Of a stretch of 64,000 bases of DNA, positions 48,464 to 59,859 are shown piece by piece. The translations under genes were made by a program, and so were the position numbers. The number at the start of each line of letters is the position of its first letter. Position 1 is the stretch's first letter. The notes below the pieces were generated by a model. The model saw only the letters and a list, made by a program, of their open reading frames with translations. It was not told the origin of the DNA and did no database searches. Origin of the DNA: Leguminivora glycinivorella (Eukaryota; Arthropoda; Insecta; Lepidoptera; Tortricidae); assembly GCF_023078275.1 (NCBI RefSeq), contig NC_062998.1, forward strand, positions 13,591,916 through 13,655,915, read 5' to 3'.

Positions 48464-50560
48464 ATGTCGTTGTTTGGTATGCAGCCTAGCACCTCTCACG
48501 ATGCCAGAGTCATATCGGAGAGGAAGCTGTACCTCGCCAGGGAGTCTCCCGAACCTGATTACGATGTTTCCGGCTGTGAACTGCGACAAGTGCCGTCCGG
48601 TATCTATTCTATTTGTAAAGTGTACAGAAAAACTCACCTACATCTGCAATCAAATAATTTACAATCCTTGGAAGAGGGTGGTCAGCTGTCAGACTTGCAC
48701 CTCATTCAATATCTCAATATCAGCAGCAATAAGTTTGTAAGCTTACCCAATACAATCAAATATCTCATCAGCCTGACCGAGTTATATATCCAGAATAACT
48801 ATATTACACACTTGCCTGATGCTATACACTTCTTGACTAATTTGAAAATCCTGGATGTATCAAATAATAGACTTAAAAGCCTAACTCCATCTTTAGGAAA
48901 GTTGAAGGATTTGAGGAAACTGTCAATAATTGAGAACAAGGATTTACACCAGATTTGTCCAGAGCTGTGTTATGCAACTAATATTAGCATATTAGAGTTA
49001 GATGCAGAACTTTTTACTTATCCTCCAGCAGATGTTACTTCCAAGGGTACAGAAGAGATTATGAAATTTCTGTGCTTTGAAATGAAAATAGATTACATCC
49101 CACCATTACCTTTGGAACATGAGTTTTCATCTGTGACTGTTACAAACAGTGTTAAAGATTCTTTTCATACTGGCAAGACCATGTCATGGGAGGAGCAAGA
49201 AGCGGCTATCACTGAGCAAGAAAATAAATTCCATGAAGCTGCTAAACAGCAACGGGAGCGGTTTTTGACACAAGTATTGCAGGACCGTCTTGAATTAGAT
49301 ACTGAGATAGCAAAAGTTCATGAAGCAAAAGAGACTGAGCGACAAAGACTGATTAAAGCTATTCAAGAGGATGAAAAAGAAATTGAATGTTTAGTGAAGA
49401 ACTTCATTCAGACTGATCAACTCAGGCCCGAGGTCATCCAGCAACAACTCGCCTATGATATTGCAGAGCATGATAGACTCTTAGAAATAACTCGGCAAAA
49501 TTATGACAATATCAAAAAAGCTGACATCTTAAAGGCCATGGAGAACATCATAGAAGAAGACTACTTTATACAGTATGCGCGCAAAGAATATGATGAATGC
49601 ATTAATAATACCAAGAAAAGTATGCTCTCACATGAATTACATGGTGTTGAGAAATTAGAAGATCTATTAAAAGCTAAAGATCAATCTCGGACAAATTTAG
49701 TTCAGCAACTTCTGGAGGACCAAGATGTACAGAAAGCTGTTGTGGCATCTCTAGTTGAGAGAGTTGATGCTAAAAGTTGGAGCTTAAACCAAGAAATATC
49801 TTTGATTTCTCGCCATTTAGCCAGATTAAGTGTTATTGAACAAGAAAAAAAGAAGTTGCATGTGGTGTGCAATTACAATGATCTATTGGCACAAAGAATG
49901 CAGCTTGTCACTCTCTTAGATGATGTTCTGTATCAGAAAAATAAAAGACGGATAGAATTAATAGAGACCTTGAAAGAAATGGAAAATGAGACTGACAAAA
50001 CTACTGATTTTTGGCTGAAAAATTATCAAAAATTGATTGATTTCGCTCCTAAGACATTATTAGATGTCAGTAAGAATTTAGATCCAGTATTGGCTAATTA
50101 TTTATTACAAGAAGGTGTAATACATTGTCTGCCATTCTTGGTAAAATTTTTATTTTCTGATAATAATATAACTGACATAACATCAGAGAAATTAATTCAG
50201 TGTGGCATATCACAATCTTCTGATAGAGATGGCATTATTAGAGCCATAAATTACTATGTTGCTACCAAAAGCAACAGTTCATTCTACAGCAGTACATCTG
50301 CAGTTGAGCCAAGTGCACCAGTAAAGTCAATAATAGATGATCAAAATTGTACCGGGGTTGTTAGCACTACAGAAACAGAGAATGCAACAGTAGAGTCTGA
50401 ATGTGTGGTGTGCATGGATTCCAAATGTGAAGTGGTGTTTGTTCCGTGCGGGCACATGTGTTGCTGCCACCAGTGTGCCGACCAGGACATGGTTTGTTGC
50501 CCCATGTGTAGAGGCAACATAGAAAGGAAGATCAAAGTCATGGTTGCAACATCACGTTAA
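48464..50560 (+). CDS. LRSAM1: LRSAM1-like E3 ubiquitin ligase
   Basis: RING E3 ligase; the vertebrate protein ubiquitinates TSG101 and bacteria during sorting and xenophagy. The frame is open from 48428 (710 residues). I chose the ATG at 48464 (698 residues) because MSLFG aligns with the human N-terminus and ACAATG is a better start context; numbering below is from 48464. Leucine-rich repeats cover about 60-165 (LQYLNISSNKF-like repeats). A long coiled coil covers about 235-500, a SAM domain about 538-603. The PSAP motif at 616-619 is a TSG101/ESCRT-binding signal. The C3HC4 RING starts at Cys647 (CVVCMDSKC, VPCGHMCCCHQC, CCPMC) and ends near residue 685. The length matches human LRSAM1 (723). 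The coding region has no intron; a 5' untranslated exon cannot be excluded. AATAAA at 50950 is a possible poly(A) signal. Confidence 0.93.
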   Translation: MSLFGMQPSTSHDARVISERKLYLARESPEPDYDVSGCELRQVPSGIYSICKVYRKTHLHLQSNNLQSLEEGGQLSDLHLIQYLNISSNKFVSLPNTIKYLISLTELYIQNNYITHLPDAIHFLTNLKILDVSNNRLKSLTPSLGKLKDLRKLSIIENKDLHQICPELCYATNISILELDAELFTYPPADVTSKGTEEIMKFLCFEMKIDYIPPLPLEHEFSSVTVTNSVKDSFHTGKTMSWEEQEAAITEQENKFHEAAKQQRERFLTQVLQDRLELDTEIAKVHEAKETERQRLIKAIQEDEKEIECLVKNFIQTDQLRPEVIQQQLAYDIAEHDRLLEITRQNYDNIKKADILKAMENIIEEDYFIQYARKEYDECINNTKKSMLSHELHGVEKLEDLLKAKDQSRTNLVQQLLEDQDVQKAVVASLVERVDAKSWSLNQEISLISRHLARLSVIEQEKKKLHVVCNYNDLLAQRMQLVTLLDDVLYQKNKRRIELIETLKEMENETDKTTDFWLKNYQKLIDFAPKTLLDVSKNLDPVLANYLLQEGVIHCLPFLVKFLFSDNNITDITSEKLIQCGISQSSDRDGIIRAINYYVATKSNSSFYSSTSAVEPSAPVKSIIDDQNCTGVVSTTETENATVESECVVCMDSKCEVVFVPCGHMCCCHQCADQDMVCCPMCRGNIERKIKVMVATSR

Positions 50561-50715
50561 TATATAAATGTAAGCAAACAGGTTTACTGTAATGTTATAT
50601 AAATATGATTTTTAAGACATAAGTGTTGTTTTAGGAATAACGTGTTATCTGTTATTCAATCTGCTTATTTAGAATTTATCTAACTTAAATAAGATTTTTA
50701 TTTCTATTCTTTCAG

Positions 50716-50790
50716 GTGACATGTCAATTAAAAAAGCGACCAATGATTGTGACTTTGAAGATTACGTACCGGTATCTATAATAATTCCAC
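50716..50790 (+). other. Candidate exon of an unidentified + strand gene
   Basis: The acceptor TTTCTATTCTTTCAG is followed by GTGAC and ATG (50721), reading MSIKKATNDCDFEDYVPVSI and three more residues up to the consensus donor GTAAGTACG (50791). Strong signals on both sides and a protein-like frame suggest a first coding exon, 155 bp after LRSAM1. No continuing exon was recognised within the window. Alternatively it is a spliced part of the LRSAM1 3' UTR. Confidence 0.35.
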
Positions 50791-51185
50791 GTAAGTACGT
50801 AGCTTAGTGTACAGTTATTCTTAATAACAACATTGTTAACTGTTTTTGGATGTTTTGCACAATAATATACATATAAGATATGCCATGGAAATTTTATGAT
50901 ACCTTTCAATGGGTAACTGTAGATACAGTAGTAATGTAAAAATATATTTAATAAAATATTCTAAAATTGAACTAGGTACTCGTAAACATAAAATTATCTA
51001 GTTATAAGATTTATATGTATCTATATCTATATATACATATGTACAAGTTACTTGCATTCAATTATTCATTTAGTGTAATTTTATATTCCTATTGCTTTAT
51101 GTTATTATTGCATTTATGATTGATAATATCTATTTATGTATATTAAAAAAAACTTTTGTTGCCTTATGTTGTTTAGGATTTACCT

Positions 51186-51375
51186 CCTCGTAAGGCCCAA
51201 TGTACATTACAATGTACATAGTGTTGCAATCTAATTTGAACCTTCCATGAACTCAATAAAGTAGAATTTCCATTGTTACATTGATTTTTGAAACAAACGA
51301 AAATCTTACCAATTTATTTATAGAATAAGGTTCAAATTCAAAATGGGAAAACTAACTACCGTGGGCCTTACGAGG
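51186..51375. mobile_element. 190-bp MITE with CCTCGTAAGGCCCA ends
   Basis: A perfect 14-bp inverted repeat, CCTCGTAAGGCCCA / TGGGCCTTACGAGG, encloses a smaller palindrome (AATGTACATTACAATGTACAT). No coding frame. Confidence 0.65.
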
Positions 51376-52256
51376 ATATGTTTTTCTAAATATAACTTCG
51401 ACCTCAGATATTTTTTAAATAGGGTAAGTTTCTAGAAAATGGATTGGCGCCCCATACTGATTTAACTTTACCGTTCTAGAGAGTTATTTTTTCATATAAT
51501 GTCTTTACTGGTCACCTGTCAATAACGTTATGCTTAAATATTTACCAATATGACAGAGTTCATTTATTGGCAGGCCGTTATTGGCAATTTACTTACGTGT
51601 TTCTTTCATTTTCTATAAACTAATACCTACATGTGGTCCAATCAGAATGTATGACGTATATCAATGGCGCATCCGACTGAAATTAGTTTTCTTAAACAGA
51701 AACTTTGTTTATGTATCTTTCTCAGTCGGATTGTATAATCCGCCGTATTACGTTAAGGCTAGCCGTGTTACAAAACACCGCTGTTTTAAAACGCGGCGGT
51801 TCATATTATAAATCACAAAATCAAGGGGAATAGGCACCGTCTGGATGAGTTCGCTCCATCATAGGCCATGATTTCGCGTGGGCTAGTCTATGGCCATAAG
51901 CCCATTTAGAATAAAAATAATAAACTTTAGTAAGGCTCTGCTGGCATGTGCAAGTGAAGTGTGATATAGATGACTGTACATTTCAGTAATGCTTTATTGC
52001 CATTCGTACCATAATCTTCTGATGTTACCTAGCGTGCCTTTTTTCCTAATATTGTTTTTAAGAGTAAACATTCCCTATATCTTTAATATGAAATAATTAT
52101 TAGTCTGACCCAGTCATTCGTCAATGTCAATGCATACAAACTTAGGAACACCTTGTAAAAAAACTTTATACTTCCACTTTGCATAAGTCCACTATTCCCT
52201 CTTTGGTATTATTACACGTAGAGAAGAGAGTGTGATAAATTTATGATATGATATGA

Positions 52257-52345
52257 GTAACAAGTTATAAAAATGATCTTCGACCGTATAGATCGTAACA
52301 AGTTATAAAGATGATCTTCGGTCACATAGACGTTAAAATAATAAT
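52257..52345 (+). repeat. Direct repeat, two units of about 40 bp
   Basis: TAACAAGTTATAAAAATGAT plus CTTCGACCGTATAGA is followed at once by a second copy with TAAAGATGATCTTCGGTCACATAGA. Confidence 0.7.
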
Positions 52346-53457
52346 ATCTGTCTGTCAACCTATGCAGCTGTTATCGAAAGTTATAAAATGTTGTAAGTTG
52401 TTGCAATAAAGTAGCACGTCAATGATGTGTGTGTGTAGGTGAACCTAAAATGTATATCGCAATAAATGTATTCAAGTGGACTGCTATCGTTCGTTAAGCA
52501 TTTGATTATCTTAGTTATCTGTCTTATTTTCATGAATACGTGCAGTTTTACCTATTACTATGAGTGTACGCCATGAGTGCACGCTCGTATTGGGCGTCCA
52601 GCTCGGCGGGGCGTGCATGTCAAACAATTAAAGCTCGTACGAGTGCGAGTGTCCTGAGTCGACGCTGCATATGGTGTACGCTGGCCTGCCTCGCTGCAAG
52701 CCCCGCCGAACTTTCCGCCCCGAGCGTCCACTGTCCTTGTCTATCAAACACAAAATACACTTATTTCATATAAATTGAGTGCAAGGCTAAATACAAGTTT
52801 AAATTACCAAACTAAATAAATAATAAAGACAGTAGGTCAATAATCTGTCTTAAAAATTAGTCCAGGTAGCTCTTAAGTGTTTTACGTTAAGGTAATGTTA
52901 GATAATAAGAGTTTAACGTCAAGATACGTTCTAAATGACTGTGCCTTCTAGGTATTGTTGGTTAAATTATTCGATAATATTGCTTTATATACCTACACTG
53001 AGTTTTATATCTAACATATGATTAAATTATATGGCTGTGAATTTGTATTCGTATTGTTTAAACCTTATACATTTCGGTCATGTGTTAAAACACTAATAGG
53101 TACTACAAATTACAATTATGGAATCAGAAACTCACTCTAATAAAAAACGATTGCCTATTTAATTTTTTATTATTTATTATGTTTTAAGAGCAATTTGTAT
53201 AATACATTTAGCCCTGCTGTTAACTTTAATTGTTCTGCACACATTTAGATGATGTAACGTTTAAGGCGGATTGGCACAATAGCAATTTAATGTATATATC
53301 CTCTCTTCTATTCAAAACATGTTTTAATCTTTTTTAATACAGTCGCACAAAAAGTGCCCGTTTTTTGGCTGTTTAGCGTGCGAGAAGTTGTATTTTACGC
53401 ACTAGCGCGTAAAAAGTATGCGTTCCATTTTACAACTACTTACCGTGCTGTTTGAAT

Positions 53458-53939
53458 GAAATGAAATGAATGAAATTATTTATTGCCGGAAATACATTCC
53501 ATAGATTATTACTAATATTAACATAATAAATTAACTAAATTAAATTAAAATTATCAAAACTAAAACCAAATTAATCTAGTAGGACCCGCGGTTTCGGGTC
53601 ACCCCGACCCCGATCCCACAGGCCTGTGGTAGGCCCTCCAGCGCCCGTGCAGCGGGCTGGCGTCCCACTCTCTGACCGCGGACAGAAGCGTGTTAGAGGA
53701 GGCGAAAATTGCCTTTCTGGCGGTGGCGCTCCTCATGCGCAGAAGCGCGTCCCAGCCCGGCGCGCGCCCCTCCGCGAACATCGCGCTCGCGCTGCACCAG
53801 CGCGGCAGGCGGAACAACGCCCGCCACGCGTTGTTGTATTGCACGCGCAGGTCTCTCATCGCCGCGCAGGTGTATAGTCGGACCATAACTCGACAGTGTA
53901 CACGCTTGTACAAAAACTGAGGAACAGCTGTCTTTTTAC
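53458..53939 (-). mobile_element. 5'-truncated LINE insertion with 11-bp target duplication
   Basis: On the minus strand, 53913-53599 encodes the C-terminal part of a non-LTR retrotransposon protein (LRVQYNNAWRALFRLPRWCS, SASAMFAEGRAPGW), the stretch that follows the reverse transcriptase in many jockey/CR1-like LINEs. The 3' end (53458) has a CATTTCATTTCATTCA-like tail. GCTGTTTGAAT flanks it (53447-53457, 53940-53950). Confidence 0.82.
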
Positions 53940-54156
53940 GCTGTTTGAATATTAGTATATTTTACTAAGACGGAATAAAACTATAAACATACTATTAAGT
54001 GATGAATGTTAAAAACATTGATATTTCATATGTAAATGTTTATCTTTAGTCATGCTAAACATAATTTATAAAAATTTTTATACTTTGAAAAAGAGGCTCA
54101 TAATGAGTCGTGTAAACAGAACGTGAAATGGAACGAAACGCGTCGTCTGTCATTTA

Positions 54157-54270
54157 GGCTTCCCACAGACAGTCTTAAAAATTCATAATCTTAAAAAAAA
54201 CTTGTATGCAATCTGACAGTTCAAACTGACACTGACAAGACACTGACAGATCTGTCAGTGTCTTGTCAGT
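54157..54270. mobile_element. Hairpin MITE, family member 2 (rearranged)
   Basis: 54157-54230 matches the left arm of the element at 44860 (CAGTCTTAAAAATTCATAAT, TGTATGCAATCTGACAGTTC). It then runs into a perfect 40-bp palindrome (54231-54270, ACTGACAAGACACTGACAGA and its complement) where the matching right arm should be. Confidence 0.7.
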
Positions 54271-54949
54271 TCAGCACTATTTTAGGTATCATTACTGATT
54301 TGAAAGTGAGAGCACGTTTTCGTTCAAAATTTTTTGAATAAGTACTTCAAATACTTATGACTCTGTAGTAATAGATTTATTTTCTCGAGAGTCGAGGTGC
54401 GTGGATCTACACATATTAGGCTGTAGTTATGTGTTCCCTAGAGACATAATTATTATATTGGATGCGTGCAAATGAATACACGCTAGTTTCAAAATAAAAT
54501 AAAAACAATCAGCAGGAACGTTTTTCTGTGTGAAACCATTCAGTAAAATAAAGTTTTCAAGCACGGATGCCCCTAATGCTAATTAGTATATTAGATAATT
54601 ATGAGATTGATTGATTGTGTTTACCTACTCGTAAACTCTGACACAGCGACCTTTTCAGTAGAAAAAAGCGGCGAATTTAAAAAATGTAGGCGCGAAGAAC
54701 TGTTTTTTTTTTTAAATAACACGTAGATGTATTCAAGTATACATTTAGCAATCTCCTTAGAGTCTCCTCTCCCTCCTTTCTTGACAAGGTGGGTGAATTT
54801 CAGTTTACCTGCTACATAATTATTTACAATATACACTTTAAGTGTAGTGTAGGAACAAAGGTCAATAAATCACCAGTTACAAGTGTTCTCACTTATACCA
54901 TAGAATTAAAAAAAAATACTAATAAGACATAAATCCCAACCAATGACCG

Positions 54950-55740
54950 GCCGGAAAACCCGGCTGTTCAGAGGGGCTGGGACGATATCCTTGTAGGTTA
55001 CGTCAAACTAATCTACAAGCTGGTGCCTCGGGATGCGATCTAGCGCGACTCAAGGCTGTTTCTAAACCTGAGTCGGGTGCGAGGCTGCACGCCTTGCCTT
55101 CTACTCAACTGATGGGGACACTGCTGGACAATGACTCCCTAAGGATCGCAGTGGCCTGTTTGGGATGCAAGGTGTGCAATATTCGCCGCTGCATTTGTGG
55201 GACGACAGTTGAGGAGTACGGCCACTATGGACTCAGCTGCCTACGTTGCGCCGGTCGTTTCCCCAAGGCACCACTCTATAAATGAAATTATTCGTTGTGC
55301 GATGCTCTCGGTAAGTGTTCCGTGCCTCCTGGAACTGCCAGGTTTGTCTCGAACTGATGGCAAACGTCCCGACGGGCTGACGCTGGTTCCCTGGCAGAGA
55401 GGGAGGTGTCTTATATGGTATGCAACATGGGTGAGTACATTTGCTGCAACCCATATCAGACACTGTTAAGGCGGCAGGCTCAGAGGCAGATACTGCCGCC
55501 AAAAACAAGCGCCTCAAGTACTCTGCCTTGGAAGTCACTTACGAATTCGTGCCCGTCGCGGTCATCCGGGCCCTGGGGCAGGGAGGCACGTGAGCACTTC
55601 CGAGAGATCGGACGACCCCCGAAGGGATCCCCGTTCTGAGTCATGGCTTGTCCAACAGGTCTCCATCACCATACAGCGGGGTAACGCTGCTAGCGTGATG
55701 GGGACCTTTGAACCCGGCGTGACACAGAACGGGTTTCTTA
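54950..55740 (+). pseudogene. Degraded retrotransposon fragment with endonuclease-like C-terminus
   Basis: A GC-rich island that keeps protein similarity across at least three frames: VEEYGHYGLSCLRCAGR (frame from 55094), RTDGKRPDGLTLVPWQRG then WYATW (frame from 55197), then KNKRLKYSALEVTYEFVPVA, PWGREAREHFREIGR and SITIQRGNAASVMGTF. The cysteine/histidine cluster followed by RPDG and WD-like residues resembles the restriction-like endonuclease region (CCHC and PD...D) of some non-LTR retrotransposons. Frameshifts and stops make it a relic. The precise clade is not known to me. Confidence 0.6.
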
Positions 55741-57472
55741 AGGATAATACTTTTTATATTATATAAATACTTACTAACAGCAATTTTTATTGCTTCATCC
55801 TTCACTTTGTTTAGATTAGGGAATCATCACGACAGGCTGAGACCTAATAATTGGCACACTTAGGTATTGATCTGCCAAAAACACTTTAATCGCAGTGACA
55901 ATTTTTAAACAAATTTAAAGTCTACATCGCATAGATCGTTCACTATGACGCGTGTTTGGCTTGTATTATCATGCTATCAAAGCTACACTTGATCCATGAT
56001 GTAAGGCATGTTTTCTATTTCTTTTGAATTACCTACTTAACCCACTGGGTTAAACCCAGAAAGTTGATAAAAATTATAAGAAGTTATATATTTTTTAAGA
56101 TTGGCTACAATACATACTTTTGATTTTGAGTTTTAGACAACTATCAGTATTTTACTCTTGTGTACCACATTTCAATAGGCTACTTGACCCGAAATAAAAT
56201 ATTACCATATTTTATTATGACCTAAAAACAGCAAAAAATATTTCTACAGTATACTTTTACGTAATCACAGTCATCACAGTCATGTTAATGTATAGATTAT
56301 CTGTGCATCATGTCATTCTATTTTTAAACAATATTTTCTGACTTGGGTATGAGACATAACATAAAGTTCATTACCTATGTCAGTGATTGTTTTGTAGTAA
56401 GTTCGAATTCGTTGACCTCACTACATCGCTGACAGCATTTTCGGTGGCCAAAATAAAAAAAATTACACATATTTTAATCGGAAATACGTAGTCATACACT
56501 TTTAATACCCAAAATCTATAAATATTGTTTTTTTTTTTATGTCAAATACTACAGAAGACAATCATGTATTGTGCCAAATTCGATATGAGTCTAGTAGCCT
56601 ATACCCTGTAGGATATCATGTTGCTATGTAACTAAATATTGTAGTATAAGATCTGTACACCAACATGAGAGCAATAAAAATTCCAATTAGTTATTTTTCT
56701 CTACATATATTATTACCATTACGAGATAGGCTTCTTCCGAGGCCATTCAATTACATAAGCTACCATTTTTGGACTGATAAAGTAGGACGTCTAATCTTAA
56801 CACGTTTAATAAATAAATCTCAACACGGTTACTGACCCCATCTGAATTCAAAATCTTACGGCTTTGTATAAGACTTGATACTTTTAAGTAACTTAAGTGA
56901 ACTACTCCTATTCTGCACAGATTTTTTTATTTGTATACCTAAATTGTTTTAGTATGGCGAATATGCAATATTAAGCATCATTGATGGCTAAGAAATGTAC
57001 ACTGCATTTTTTTAAATAATAGACGTAAGTGTAATGAAATGAGTTTAAAAAGCACAAATATCTTCAACACCTTATTCCGCTATAAGATGAAGTCACAATC
57101 AAAGTAATCGCATTACAGCTTTGATCTATTAAGGAACAGTTTGTAGGCGGGTTCTCTTTCTCCATACAGTGAATTTCATGTTTGCGCTATCGACTCACAT
57201 ATTAAAAGCTCATGATATGGTAGCGACATAAGTGATTAATTATGATTAAAACATGGCTCAGACGCTGCGAAATACAATACCTAAGGTCAGTGCGGGCAAG
57301 ACCGGCATACTTTATTTGAAATAAAGTTTGAGTGGATAAAACTAGACTAATAAAGTAGTCTGGAGTGATCCGCATGGTCCTATGGGCTAGCAAATTTATA
57401 TTCTACACAGCTTTTATAATACTTTGATGAATTAAAGTAAACTTATGTGATAAAAATCACTTTTTTAAGGCT
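55741..57472. other. No gene recognised
   Basis: AT-rich, short frames only, no clear repeats. Confidence 0.4.
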
Positions 57473-58276
57473 CAGCGGGTTGACCGTCCCCACGCGCTAA
57501 GGCAAGACCGTCTAGTGCTCGTTGTCTCGTAATTTCATATGGAAATAAGTATCAAAATCATGTTCATTGTTATATTCTGTAATAACAGGGAGTAATGCGA
57601 TAGATATTAAAACAAATAGCGTTGATATTTTCAACATATCAGCATTTTTCTATTTATAAGGCAAGACCGTCATATCGTCACTACTTTTAAAAAATCTCGT
57701 ATTTCACGCTGTTCCTCAAAGTTATAACGCAGTAAGTCTATATGCATTCCATACATACTTACTACAATTTTCTTTTCATTGACAGACGAAGATACAAGTT
57801 TTTTTTAAAGTACTGACGAAATGTCCCGTAAATGAGGTTGATAAACCTTCTTTTTTTAGGTCCCTTAATAGCCCATAAAGCCTAAAAAAGGTGCTTTACT
57901 CTTATATCGGCGGTCTTTCTGACTAGGCACAATTTCGAAGTTACATATTTCAGAACATAAAACAATAAATTGAACGCGTTTTAAGAGCATTAATTGTACT
58001 AGACAGGAAGAACGATTATTAAATTACTACGTTACATACATGATGCCCAAATATTCCAACTGCTTCTATTTTATTTTAATTTTTTGCGTAACCTTGTTGA
58101 ACTCGATGGTTGAGTTCGAAACACGAATCAAGTTTTTTGTTAACTAGTGTTCGTCCTAGGGATATCTATTGAAGACCAATGGATTAAGGATGAAAAACTG
58201 GTATATCTTCGGAGGTGTAAGAAGTGATAGATATATAAATACGGTCTTTCTGGGTAGACGGTCTTCACCCCACTGA
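57473..58276. mobile_element. 804-bp TIR-like element with AAGACCGTC motifs
   Basis: Left CAGCGGGTTGACCGTC and right GACGGTCTTCACCCCACTG are imperfect inverted ends. GCAAGACCGTC recurs at about 57502 and 57662 and its complement (CGGTCTTTCT) at about 57910 and 58241, like subterminal binding repeats. Flanking duplication is unclear. Confidence 0.5.
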
Positions 58277-58673
58277 CTGCATCTACCCAATAACAGGTGT
58301 ATATACATTAATACCTAGTTGTAAGTATTTATATTAAAACAAAAATAATATTTAAGGAAATTTAGTGTGAGTGTATAATTATAGAACAAACCAAAAATTC
58401 TAAAATTGATGTAAGTAGAATAAGCTCATTTACCGTAGTTTCTAGTTAAGCGATAAGACATTATCACTTATGTATATATGTAACGCAAAGAGCTTGTGCA
58501 AAATTGATGTTTATTGGATCTGCAATATTTATTTGCCTGTTAACAATTGTTCATTATTTGACTATTGTTTTGCTTCTATATTTATCTTACCAAGGTGTTC
58601 TAATTGCGTATCTAAATATACTGTCAGACACGTGCAATATTGTCATTTTATTTTTACATCGTTATACCTTATA

Positions 58674-58871
58674 AGGTACAGCGGGGCAAATCCCGACTGG
58701 GGGTCAAATGTAACTGATAATTTTTTTCTATGTTTTACAATGTTTGCATTATTAAATAAAGCATTTTCCATTATTACCATATATGTCCACCGGTAATATA
58801 TGGTAATAATGGAAAAAATGGATCAGTTAAAATTGCCGGCCCCCCCAGTCGAGATTTGCCCCGCTGTACCT
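58674..58871. mobile_element. 198-bp TA-type MITE, family copy 1
   Basis: Ends AGGTACAGCGGGGCAAATCC and GATTTGCCCCGCTGTACCT, flanked by TA (58672-58673, 58872-58873). The centre is a second hairpin, TCCATTATTACCATATAT / ATATATGGTAATAATGGA. Confidence 0.82.
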
Positions 58872-59278
58872 TAGATACTTTAAATGTTATGTACTCGTAT
58901 AGAACTTCATCAGCAGTAATTTGAATAATTTATTAGATTGGCTTTCAGGTAAGTTAAAAGGGACCCGGTCTTTTTTACCTCAAAAACCTGATCCATTAGA
59001 TTTTATCTGTCATATCCACCTTTTGTCGCTCTTTGAACGTGAACCCCTGAGGTTACGATTTGGCATGGCTGGCGCACTCTATCCGTACGGAGTGGAACTA
59101 TAGAGCTTTCCCAGCTTCAACTTTTAGACAGCAGAGCCATCGCCGGACTCAAAGTAGACAAGGTTTTGGTTGTTCTGCGATCTGCGACTGTGGAAGTTGT
59201 TCTTATTTTACCGGCGTAGTAGATGGCGTTATAAGCCTTAAATAATGAAGATTTTACAATGAATTAGAAACTTAGTTA

Positions 59279-59715
59279 AGGTACAGCGGGGAAAATCTCG
59301 ACTGGGGGAAATGTGACTGGTCCATTTTTTCCATGTTTTTCAATGTTTGCATTATTAAATAGTGTCCACCGGTTATATATGCAGATAGGCGTGTTTAGTG
59401 GATACATGTAGAACTCAACATCATAGTGTAAGGCACTGGTCCCACAGCGACCTAGTAAGCTATGAGCTATCGGCTATAAAAACGAACAAAAAATAAGCAC
59501 CCCCGTGCAAATAAAAGATACCCCGCGATTTTGATAGCTCACCGCTCGGCGAGTAACTATAAGTATAAACATCGCCGTGTCTCTTTTATTTACACGGAAG
59601 TTTGTTCGTTAAAAACGAACAAAAGATAATAACTAGCCGATAACTTATAGCTTACTAGCTCGCGGTGGGACCAGTGCCTAATAATGGAAAAATGGATCAG
59701 TTACAATTGCAATAA
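59279..59715. mobile_element. Copy 2 of the same MITE, interrupted
   Basis: 59279-59385 repeats the left half of 58674-58871 (AGGTACAGCGGGGAAAATCT, TTTGCATTATTAAATA, GTCCACCGGTTATATATG). The right half resumes at 59682 (ATGGAAAAATGGATCAGTTA). The gap contains a Harbinger-like insertion; its right terminus is not intact. Confidence 0.7.
59432..59678. mobile_element. 247-bp PIF/Harbinger-like MITE, nested
   Basis: Inverted ends GGCACTGGTCCCAC and GTGGGACCAGTGCC extend into long arms (AGCTATGAGCTATCGGCTA against TAGCCGATAACTTATAGCT). TAA flanks both sides (59429-59431, 59679-59681), the 3-bp duplication typical of PIF/Harbinger. Confidence 0.8.
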
Positions 59716-59859
59716 ACTGGTTCAGCGATTTAAGCTTGAAGAGGATTGAAGTTATTTTTTTTTATTTCACATATTTTTACTGCAGAATGGTGTTAGTATT
59801 ATACCAGATATAAATTGAGCATCCTCGATTTATATGAAAATGATACCAAACAGTCGTGT

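Larger units (their letters stand above)
50791..53457. other. No gene recognised
   Basis: AT-rich. It holds a MITE (51186-51375), a short direct repeat (52257-52345) and a GC-richer patch (52590-52730, GGCGGGGCGTGCATG and GCCCCGCCGAACTTTCCGCC, partly inverted) that may be a repeat. No coding exon supported. Confidence 0.4.

Noticed and set aside
58470..58796. 108-residue + strand frame
   Set aside because: It runs from AT-rich sequence into the MITE at 58674 and shows no domain.
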